From Paenibacillus sp. (GTDB lineage Bacteria > Bacillota > Bacilli > Paenibacillales > YIM-B00363), in the NCBI RefSeq assembly GCF_035645195.1, contig NZ_DASQNA010000041.1, forward strand, positions 1-64,000: 64,000 nucleotides of DNA, read 5' to 3'. The notes below the pieces were generated by a model. It did no database searches and was not told where the DNA came from. It saw nothing but the letters and a program-made list of their open reading frames with translations. The translations under genes and the position numbers were made by a program. The first letter of the stretch is position 1, and the number at the start of each line of letters is the position of its first letter. Below are positions 8,430 to 15,100 of this stretch, piece by piece.

Positions 8430-8579
8430 TTACTTCCCGACGCGCCCTTGCTCGGTGCCGGCTCCGGTGAACGTATGCTTCATGGCGTGAGCGATTTCGT
8501 CCATTCGCTCGTTCATCCGTTCGTCGCCGCGGCGTTCGGTTTTCGAAGAATCTTTCGTTTTTCGCGAATTGGATGTCAT
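8430..8579 (-). CDS. Small hydrophilic protein, 49 residues
   Basis: A minus-strand ATG at 8579 with a textbook AAAGGAG site seven bases upstream opens a 49-codon frame ending in TAA immediately next to the HD gene stop. The product is lysine-, arginine- and glutamate-rich (begins MTSNSRKTKDSSKTERRGDE, ends GTEQGRVGK) with no hydrophobic segment, a composition often seen in small sporulation or stress proteins. No function is recognised. The ribosome site and the fit between neighbours argue that it is real. Confidence 0.55.
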   Translation of the reverse strand: MTSNSRKTKDSSKTERRGDERMNERMDEIAHAMKHTFTGAGTEQGRVGK

Positions 8580-8689
8580 GGTCGGCATCTCCTTTCGATT
8601 TGGGTGTCTTTACGCTTCCCCGAACCGGCGCCGCCCATTCGGCGCGGGGCGCGTTTCCAATCTATTCTACCGAGAGGAAGAGATTTGAT

Positions 8690-9862
8690 ATGCTCGACAT
8701 CGCCCTCGCGTTCGCGCTCTGCATCGTCTGGGGCTTCGCGCTCGTCCGCGCCTGGCTCGGCTTGGCCGCGCTGCGGGAGCTGCCGTCCGGACTGCCGCTG
8801 CCGGAGAAACCGCCGCTCGTCTCGGTCGTCGTAGCGGCGAAGGAGGAGCAAGACCATATAGAGGAGACGATTCGGCGGCTCCTGCGGCAGACGTATCCGC
8901 GGCTCGAGATTATCGCGGTGAACGACCGGTCGAACGACGCGACCGGCGCCAAAATCGACGACATCAAGCGGTGGGTCGACGCCCTTCGTTCGGAGCATCC
9001 GCGGCTCACCGCAGTGCATATAACGCAGCTGCCGAAGGGGTGGCTCGGCAAAAATCATGCGCTGTATCAAGGCAGCCTGCAGGCGAGGGGCACTTATTTG
9101 CTGTTTACCGACGCGGACGTCCGATTCGACGAGGATGCGATCCGCGACGCGGTCGCTTACGCGATCGCCCAGAAAGCAGATCATGTAACGCTGCTGCCGA
9201 AGATGGAAGCCCGGGGCTTCTGGCTGCGGGGGTTCGTGCAGTACGTTCTATTCAGCATTTGCCTCTGGCTGCCGCCGTGGCTCGGGAACGACGATCGCCA
9301 GAAGAAAACCGGCATGGGGGTCGGCGCTTTCAATCTGATTCGCAGAGAGACGTACGAGCGGATCGGTACGCATCGCGCGCTGTCGATGCGCCCGGACGAC
9401 GATTTGCGGCTCGGCATGCTCGTGAAGCAGGCGGGCTGCCGCCAGCGCGTCGCGCTCGGCGCGAAGCGGATCGCCGTAGAATGGTATCCGTCGCTTCGGG
9501 CGGCGATTCTTGGACTCGAAAAAAACTTGTACTCCGGCTTCTCGTTCCGGCTTCCGCTGGCGGGGGCCGGAGCCGGCTTGCAGCTGCTGTGCTGCGCCCT
9601 GCCGCTGACGGCGCTTCTGTGGGCCCGCGGTCCCGCGTTCGGACTGTACGCCGCCGCCGCGGCGCTGTTTGCGGCCGTCTACGCGCTCCACGCGCGCCGG
9701 CTCGCGCTGGATCGGGGACTGACCGCCGCGGCGCTGCCGGTGTCGGTCTATCTGTTCGTATGGGTGATGATCCGCTCGATCGCTTTGGCGCATATCCGGA
9801 AGGGCGTGTACTGGCGGGGAACCTTTTATAAACTGGACGAGCTCAGAGAGTGGTTTCGATAA
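8690..9862 (+). CDS. Family 2 glycosyltransferase, membrane-bound
   Basis: A 390-residue glycosyltransferase (GT2, CrtQ/HpnB-like architecture): an N-terminal membrane helix (residues 2-22), then VSVVVAAKEEQDHIEETIRR for nucleotide binding, a DxD-like FTDADVRFDEDA, an RPDDDLRLG acceptor segment, and three or four C-terminal hydrophobic segments. The ATG at 8690 follows GAGGAAGAG; the upstream in-frame ATG at 8573 was rejected because it overlaps the ribosome site of the opposite small gene. Relatives glycosylate carotenoid acids or lipids, but no carotenoid genes are visible here, so the acceptor is unknown. Confidence 0.78.
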   Translation: MLDIALAFALCIVWGFALVRAWLGLAALRELPSGLPLPEKPPLVSVVVAAKEEQDHIEETIRRLLRQTYPRLEIIAVNDRSNDATGAKIDDIKRWVDALRSEHPRLTAVHITQLPKGWLGKNHALYQGSLQARGTYLLFTDADVRFDEDAIRDAVAYAIAQKADHVTLLPKMEARGFWLRGFVQYVLFSICLWLPPWLGNDDRQKKTGMGVGAFNLIRRETYERIGTHRALSMRPDDDLRLGMLVKQAGCRQRVALGAKRIAVEWYPSLRAAILGLEKNLYSGFSFRLPLAGAGAGLQLLCCALPLTALLWARGPAFGLYAAAAALFAAVYALHARRLALDRGLTAAALPVSVYLFVWVMIRSIALAHIRKGVYWRGTFYKLDELREWFR

Positions 9863-9869
9863 AACGGCA

Positions 9870-9914
9870 AACGGCCCTGGCGTCTCGGGATAGACGCAGG
9901 GCCGTTCGTTTCGG
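9870..9914. terminator. Bidirectional terminator
   Basis: AACGGCCCTGGCGTCT and AGACGCAGGGCCGTT form a stem of about 15 pairs with one bulge, followed by GTTT on the plus side and A-rich sequence on the other. It separates the converging glycosyltransferase and LtaS-like genes. Confidence 0.8.
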
Positions 9915-11774
9915 TTAATGCCGGTCGGGTAGCGATTCGACGAAGGCGTCGTTCATCTGCAGCAGCCTCATGATGCGAACGAAATCGTCCTTGTACAGCA
10001 GCGGGTCCGCCTCGAGCGCGGGATCGCCCGCCGACAGCGGGATGACCGTGCCTTCGCCGAACGTTTCGCCCGAGATGTACATGATTTTGTCGTTAAAGAA
10101 CGATCCGGTCGGCAAATAAAACCGGCTGCCCAGGATGTTGTGGGACGAGTTCAACAAATCTTGACCGAATTGAATGTGGGCGTTCAGCTTTACGCCGAGC
10201 AAATTGCTCATCGTCGCCATGAAGTCGACCTGCCCGCCGAGCCGATCGAAGACGGCGCCCTCGTCGGTGACTCCGGGAATCGCGATCAAGAACGGGATGT
10301 TATGCACGGTGCGGGCGTCGTATTCGTGACCGAGGGTCTTCTCCAGCAGCTCGCGGTCCACCGCGGCGAGCGAGTGAGAGGAGACGCCGAAATGGTCGCC
10401 GTACACGACAAGCATCGTATTCTCCCATAGTCCTTCTTCCTTCAGACGTTCGATGAACAAGCCGAGCGCATGGTCGGAATAATTCGTCATCTTCAAATAA
10501 TTGCCGATATCGGTGCCTTCCCATTCCTCCGGCAGCGGGAGCATTTCTTTGCCTTCGGGAGGAATGAACGGATGATGCGAGCTTTGCGCGACGACGTGCG
10601 CGTAGAACGGTTTGCCCGAATCCCGAAGCTCCCGCAGCACCGGAATCGTTTTGTCGTACAGCACCTCGTCGGACGCGCCGAACGCGATGATGTCCTCTTC
10701 GCCGAAGTACGCTTTGTCGTAATGCCGGTCGAAGCCGAGCGCCGGGTACAGCTGCACTCGATTCCAGAACGCCACGTCGTTCGTGTGCAGCGTTACGGTC
10801 GCATACCCGCGTTCTTTAAGGATGCGAGGGAGGCTCGGCAGCAGCTTGCTGCCGTACGCCTGCGAAGCGGCCTGCTGCGCAGGCGGGTAGAATCCGGTAT
10901 TAACGATAAATTCGGCGTCGGACGTGTTGCCCTGCCCGATCGATTGGTACACGTTCGAGAAGTAGTAACTTTCCCGAACGAGATCGTTCAGTACGGGGGT
11001 GATTTCCCGGCCGTCGACGCTGAGGCCGACCAAGAAATTTTGGAACGATTCGAGCTGCACGACGACGACGTTGCGGCCTTCGGCCGCGCCGAAGCCGAAC
11101 GGTTCCGTCGGAATCGTTATATTTTTCACGGAGCGGACCGCGTCGGCCGTAATCGGTTCGGCGTTCGCGGCGGCGCGCGCTTCGGTCACGCCCGTCAGCA
11201 CGGTATGCACCTCGTAAGCGACAAGCCCCATGCGCTCGGCCTGCTTCAGCTCGTTCAGCAAGTTGCCGTATAGGATGCTGTAAGCGGCCAGTACCGTTGC
11301 GGAAGCGCCGAACAGCGGCGCGAGAATTTTGCGGTTCGGCCGCGGAGCGTTCGCGAACGGCGTTCGGCGAAAGCAGCGAAGAAGAAAGAAGACGATAATA
11401 TCCATAAAATACAGCACGTAAAGCGGCTGAAGCAGGTCCAAAATGCTGTCGCTGACGTCGAGCACCTGGTGCGCCTGCATGAACGCATGATACGTAACGA
11501 CGATGCCGAATTGGCGGAAATAGACGATGACGGACACCATCGCAGCCGACAGGACGGCGTTCAGCAGCAAGTACGCGGTACGCTTATTCCGTTCGTCTTT
11601 GAACGCCAATTCGACGGGAACGGTGAACAGCAGCAAAGACGGCAGAGCGACGACCAAACAATCCCAAGGATTGACATTGCGAAATAAAAAATATTGCAGC
11701 CCGTAATACTTCAGCGTCAGCAAGAAGGTTACGGCCGCAAATGGATTCATGACGGCGGACGACCATCGCTTCAT
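9915..11774 (-). CDS. LtaS-like sulfatase-family phosphoglycerol transferase
   Basis: A 619-residue protein with about five N-terminal membrane helices (first ~190 residues) and an extracellular alkaline-phosphatase-superfamily domain. The nucleophile threonine sits in SIGQGNTSDAEF, and metal ligands are seen in VVVYGDHFG. This matches lipoteichoic acid synthases, which polymerise glycerol phosphate from phosphatidylglycerol outside the membrane. The ATG at 11774 has an AAGGGGTGAT site seven bases upstream; the in-frame ATG at 11804 has none. Whether it is the main synthase, a primase (LtaP/YvgJ) or a stress paralogue (YfnI, YqgS) cannot be told. It has its own promoter. Confidence 0.82.
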   Translation of the reverse strand: MKRWSSAVMNPFAAVTFLLTLKYYGLQYFLFRNVNPWDCLVVALPSLLLFTVPVELAFKDERNKRTAYLLLNAVLSAAMVSVIVYFRQFGIVVTYHAFMQAHQVLDVSDSILDLLQPLYVLYFMDIIVFFLLRCFRRTPFANAPRPNRKILAPLFGASATVLAAYSILYGNLLNELKQAERMGLVAYEVHTVLTGVTEARAAANAEPITADAVRSVKNITIPTEPFGFGAAEGRNVVVVQLESFQNFLVGLSVDGREITPVLNDLVRESYYFSNVYQSIGQGNTSDAEFIVNTGFYPPAQQAASQAYGSKLLPSLPRILKERGYATVTLHTNDVAFWNRVQLYPALGFDRHYDKAYFGEEDIIAFGASDEVLYDKTIPVLRELRDSGKPFYAHVVAQSSHHPFIPPEGKEMLPLPEEWEGTDIGNYLKMTNYSDHALGLFIERLKEEGLWENTMLVVYGDHFGVSSHSLAAVDRELLEKTLGHEYDARTVHNIPFLIAIPGVTDEGAVFDRLGGQVDFMATMSNLLGVKLNAHIQFGQDLLNSSHNILGSRFYLPTGSFFNDKIMYISGETFGEGTVIPLSAGDPALEADPLLYKDDFVRIMRLLQMNDAFVESLPDRH

Positions 11775-11828
11775 CGTGACATCACCCCTTTTTATCTTTT
11801 TCACGCACGATGAATGAACAATGTTTTC

Positions 11829-11856
11829 ATTATAGCGAAATGTAAATGTTTTGCAA
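11829..11856 (-). promoter_or_regulatory. Sigma-A promoter of the LtaS-like gene
   Basis: On the minus strand TTGCAA (11856-11851), a 16-base spacer and TATAAT (11834-11829) lie about 55 bases ahead of the start codon. Both boxes are close to consensus. Confidence 0.7.
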
Positions 11857-11975
11857 AGGACGTAAGGCGGGGGATTTCCCGGCCCTTCGTCGGCATCGTC
11901 GCGAAACGGCCCTTAATGTCTGCCGGAGGTTCATTTGCTCTCGTTCAACCGCCGTAGCTTCGATTTGGCGCGAAT

Positions 11976-12031
11976 TTATGACACAAATTATGACTTTCGT
12001 GACTTGAAAACAAAAAGTTAGCGGCTATACT
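11976..12031 (+). promoter_or_regulatory. Promoter with upstream direct repeats
   Basis: TTGAAA (12004-12009), a 16-base spacer and TATACT (12026-12031) form a good sigma-A promoter for the permease pair. Two exact TTATGAC copies (11976-11982, 11988-11994; 12-base spacing) and a related TCGTGAC (11997-12003) abut the -35 box, an arrangement suggesting an activator binding site. The rest of the gap 11857-11975 shows no gene. Confidence 0.6.
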
Positions 12032-12097
12032 ATTATTTGTCTACGAGACGAAAAAAATTTCTCAATACTGTCATAGGATGGAAGGGAGAGCGGCGCG

Positions 12098-12994
12098 TTG
12101 AATGCAGTAAGAAAAATATTGGCGCTTCCTGGCGTGCTTTTGTTCGTGTTCGCGATTGCGGCGGCGCCGGTCGTCTTTCAAATGTCGAGGAACGGGCCGG
12201 ATTCGGGGTCGATCGAATTCCGTTGGTCGTCCATGTGGGTCCAGATTCGAAACTACTTTCACGGGATCGGCACCGGGGACTCGTTTGCGTTCTACACAGG
12301 GCTTTCCGAGTATGCATTTTGGACGCATATCGGCAGTTACTTTCAGGTATCGTTCTTGTATATTAGCGCCGGTGCGTTGATCGGCACGACCATCGGCATC
12401 TTGTTCGGCATCGGCTTCGCCGCCTCCCGCAGCGAATGGTGGAAGCGGATCGTCGAAATTACAGGCGTTCTCCCGGATTTCATCATCATTTTGCTGCTGC
12501 AGTTCGCGATCGTTGAAATCGCGAAACGCACCGGCATCGTCGTCTTCAAGGTGGCGAACGTTTCGAGCGGGGAGGAGCCTGCCGTCGTGCTGCCGCTGCT
12601 TTCGATGATCATCATTCCATCCTTATATATGATTCGTAACGTAGCGCTCCAAATGCGTCTGTCGCTCACCGAAGATTATATCGCCAGCGCGAAGGCCCGC
12701 GGGCTCGGGAAAGCGTACATCTTGTTTTTCCATGCGCTGCCGAACGTGCTTCCATTCGTGAAAGCGGATTTGCATAAATTTATGGGTCTTATGATCGGCA
12801 ACTTGTTTATTGTCGAGTATTTCTACAATATGTACGGGATCACGAAGCTGCTGTTCTCGGACGCGTTCGGGGCGCAGGGCTATCAATACGATCTTGTCGT
12901 GAACGGCATTTTGACGCTGCTTGTCCTATACGCCCTGCTGTACGCGATCATGCGACTGTATTTATACGGTTGGAAAAAGGCGGTGGCCCGATGA
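12098..12994 (+). CDS. Peptide-type ABC transporter permease (OppB/DppB-like)
   Basis: A 298-residue integral membrane permease of the BPD_transp_1 family with about six hydrophobic segments and the docking-loop motif in ASAKARGLGKAYILFFHALPN (about residues 199-219). It resembles OppB/DppB but is shorter and has a long extracytoplasmic stretch after the first helix. The start is a TTG with AAGGGAG upstream. It overlaps the next permease by four bases (ATGA). No substrate-binding protein or ATPase is adjacent, so it must share those with another locus or have an unusual role. Confidence 0.75.
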   Translation: MNAVRKILALPGVLLFVFAIAAAPVVFQMSRNGPDSGSIEFRWSSMWVQIRNYFHGIGTGDSFAFYTGLSEYAFWTHIGSYFQVSFLYISAGALIGTTIGILFGIGFAASRSEWWKRIVEITGVLPDFIIILLLQFAIVEIAKRTGIVVFKVANVSSGEEPAVVLPLLSMIIIPSLYMIRNVALQMRLSLTEDYIASAKARGLGKAYILFFHALPNVLPFVKADLHKFMGLMIGNLFIVEYFYNMYGITKLLFSDAFGAQGYQYDLVVNGILTLLVLYALLYAIMRLYLYGWKKAVAR

Positions 12995-13911
12995 ACAAAA
13001 CGCTGCTAGCCGGACTTATGATTACGGCGATGATGATCGCGATCGGTCTCGTCGGTCCGCGATTGGCGCCGTACGACCTCGAACATCAAGCGGAAATCAA
13101 ATTTTATATCAACGAAAAAGGCGAGGCCGATCTGATCGCGCCGCCGGTGCCGCCGGGGGCGTTATACCCGCTCGGCACCGACCGCAACGGCTACGATTTA
13201 CTGACGAAAATTTTACACGGCGCCAAATATACGATTTTCCTTGCGCTCGGCATCGCGTTCGCCAGAGTGGCGCTCGGCGGCGTCATCGGCTTGTTCCTCG
13301 GCTACTTCGGCAAGGAGGCCGCGAAGAAACCTTCCGGCAACGGCTATTTGGACGTATTGAACGGCATCCCTTTATTTTTAATCGTGTTTTTCATTCTGTA
13401 CGGCATCTCGATCAATCCCGCCGTATCTCCGGCGGCGCTATCCATGATTATGGCGGTCGTGTTCCTCGTGATCGGCATTCCGAGCGTCGTCGCCACGGTG
13501 AAGGAAAAAACGGCGGAAATCCGGGAGCGGCAGTTCGTGCTCGCCTCCCGATCGCTCGGCGTCGGGCACTCCCGCATGATCGGACGCCATTTGTTTCCGC
13601 ACTTGAAGGAAAGCTTCTTGATTTTGTTCGTGAACGAAATCATCATGACGTTAAATTTGTTCGGGCAGCTGGCGATTTTCAATTTGTTCGTCGGCGGCAC
13701 GACGATGACGGTCGACCCGGTCGAATATTTGAGCCGAACGAACGAGTGGGCCGGTTTGATCGGCGCGGCGCGGAACGGCATTTATGTGTATCAATGGATT
13801 TTGTTCGTGCCGCTGGCGTTCTACGTGACGCTGATCGTAGGGTTTTATTTCGTGTCGAAGGGACTAGAATCGCTTTATAAACAAAAATACAGCAAGTTTT
13901 CGCACGTTTGA
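12991..13911 (+). CDS. Peptide-type ABC transporter permease (OppC/DppC-like)
   Basis: A 306-residue partner permease. It opens with one helix and the conserved-style LAPYD region, then PLGTDRNGYDLLTKILHGAKYTI, which recalls the OppC motif LGTDxxGRDxxSRxxxGxRxS. The docking loop is FVLASRSLGVGHSRMIGRHL (about residues 185-204). The ATG at 12991 lies inside the previous stop. Together they form the channel of an importer of unknown substrate; peptides or nickel-like ligands are typical of the family but not shown here. Confidence 0.75.
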   Translation: MNKTLLAGLMITAMMIAIGLVGPRLAPYDLEHQAEIKFYINEKGEADLIAPPVPPGALYPLGTDRNGYDLLTKILHGAKYTIFLALGIAFARVALGGVIGLFLGYFGKEAAKKPSGNGYLDVLNGIPLFLIVFFILYGISINPAVSPAALSMIMAVVFLVIGIPSVVATVKEKTAEIRERQFVLASRSLGVGHSRMIGRHLFPHLKESFLILFVNEIIMTLNLFGQLAIFNLFVGGTTMTVDPVEYLSRTNEWAGLIGAARNGIYVYQWILFVPLAFYVTLIVGFYFVSKGLESLYKQKYSKFSHV

Positions 13912-13926
13912 TACGCAGCGAAGCGA

Positions 13927-13954
13927 GGGCCGCCCGTTCGAGGCGGCCCGTTTC
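13927..13954. terminator. Bidirectional terminator
   Basis: GGGCCGCC and GGCGGCCC pair perfectly around a seven-base loop, followed by GTTTC. It ends the permease transcript and overlaps the end of the opposite L,D-transpeptidase gene. Confidence 0.65.
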
Positions 13955-14423
13955 AATTCCGAATGGTTACCTTCGTCCCGATCGGGATGTGGCGGTACAG
14001 CCACTCCACGTCTTTGTTCAGCATACGGATGCAGCCGGACGAGACGCTGTGGCCGATCGAGTACGGACGATTCGTGCCGTGAATGCCGTAGCGGTAGCCG
14101 CCGGTATTCGGCACTGCGAGGCCGAGCCAGCGGGTGCCGAACGGGTTGCGTTTGTCGCCGCCGGGGATGTTGCTGCGCAAATACCATGGGTTCATGATTT
14201 TGTTGGCGATCGCAAACTCGCCTTCCGGCGTTAAGGCGCCCTTGCCTGTCGCCACAGGAAACCAGTATTGCGGCGTATCGTTGACGTAAACGACGAGCAC
14301 ATGCTTCGATTTGCTGATGACAAGATGGATGTCGTCCTCGACGGGGGCCGCCGCTGCAGGAGCCGGCAGAGCGAACGCCGCGAGCGGCGCAAGCGTCCAA
14401 AAGAGGATCGCGAGGAACGACAT
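13953..14423 (-). CDS. L,D-transpeptidase (YkuD domain)
   Basis: A 156-residue secreted enzyme with a signal peptide (residues 1-26, ending in an Ala-Pro-rich cleavage region) and a single YkuD domain. The catalytic signature is complete: YGIHGTNRPYSIGHSVSSGC with Cys and the following IRM. Such enzymes make 3-3 cross-links in peptidoglycan or act in the spore coat. There is no LysM domain, unlike B. subtilis YkuD. The ATG at 14423 is the only usable start after an in-frame stop, but its ribosome site is poor. Confidence 0.85.
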   Translation of the reverse strand: MSFLAILFWTLAPLAAFALPAPAAAAPVEDDIHLVISKSKHVLVVYVNDTPQYWFPVATGKGALTPEGEFAIANKIMNPWYLRSNIPGGDKRNPFGTRWLGLAVPNTGGYRYGIHGTNRPYSIGHSVSSGCIRMLNKDVEWLYRHIPIGTKVTIRN

Positions 14424-14559
14424 TCGGATCCGATGGCAGGTTATGGCGGGTCATCCTTTCTTGCTTGTCCCTCTCGCCATAATTTCCCCGATTGCGTCGA
14501 TTTTTATATGTCCCCGCACGGGTCATACTAAAGTCGAAACGAACGGAGGTGACACGCCG

Positions 14560-14847
14560 ATGGCGCGCAGAAACAACCGCAACCGCCTGCTCGTTCCGGA
14601 GTCCCGGCGGGAGCTGGCGGCATTCCGAACCGAAGTGCTCCGCAAGGAAGGATACGAAGTCGACCCGGCTCGTCCTGCGGAGGCGAAATTCAATGTCGCG
14701 CAGTCGCTGGGCGTCCCGCTCCGGCGCGGGTATAACGGGGATTTGGATACGGAGTCGGCGGGGAAGGTCGGCGGCGTCATCGGCGGCCTGATGGTGCGCG
14801 AGCTCGTCAAGCTGGCGCAGCGGCAGCTCGCCGAACAACGTCGATAA
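14560..14847 (+). CDS. Alpha/beta-type small acid-soluble spore protein
   Basis: A 95-residue spore DNA-binding protein. Both family signatures are present: an N-terminal LLVPESRRELAAFRTEV helix and the C-terminal GKVGGVIGGLMVRELVKLAQ helix. A GGAGGTGA site lies eight bases before the ATG. These proteins coat spore DNA and protect it. At 95 residues it is longer than the major forms (about 60-72), with extra residues between the two helices, and the usual GPR cleavage site (T-E-(F/I)-A) is not obvious (residues EVDPARPAEAKFNVA take its place), so it may be a divergent member. It shows directly that the organism forms spores. Confidence 0.85.
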   Translation: MARRNNRNRLLVPESRRELAAFRTEVLRKEGYEVDPARPAEAKFNVAQSLGVPLRRGYNGDLDTESAGKVGGVIGGLMVRELVKLAQRQLAEQRR

Positions 14848-14868
14848 CGAGAGAGGAGTTCATCCGCG

Positions 14869-15033
14869 ATGAAAGAACGACCGGATCTTCCGACGCAGCG
14901 CAAGCGCGCGAGCAAAAGCTACGACGATCAACAAAACATGTCCGAGTTCGCGGAGGAAGCGGTGACGCTGAAGCCCGAAAAGGCGAAGGAGTACCCGCCG
15001 AACTTGAACCGGATCGAGAAAAATTTGCCGTAG
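14869..15033 (+). CDS. Small hydrophilic protein, 54 residues, next to the spore protein
   Basis: A 54-codon frame starts 21 bases after the spore-protein gene with a GAGAGGAG site. The product is charged (begins MKERPDLPTQRKRASKSYDD, ends NLNRIEKNLP), with no hydrophobic segment. It probably shares the transcript and ends at a strong terminator, so a spore-specific role is a reasonable inference. No family is recognised. Confidence 0.65.
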   Translation: MKERPDLPTQRKRASKSYDDQQNMSEFAEEAVTLKPEKAKEYPPNLNRIEKNLP

Positions 15034-15042
15034 CCAACGCGG

Positions 15043-15078
15043 CCGACCCCGGAGCAGACACTCCGGGGTCGGTTTTTT
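15043..15078 (+). terminator. Rho-independent terminator
   Basis: CCGACCCCGGAG and CTCCGGGGTCGG pair over twelve bases with a short loop, followed by six T. It ends the spore-protein transcript; the pullulanase gene converges from the other side. Confidence 0.92.
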
Positions 15079-15100
15079 CGTTGTTAGGGGGCGATACGCT

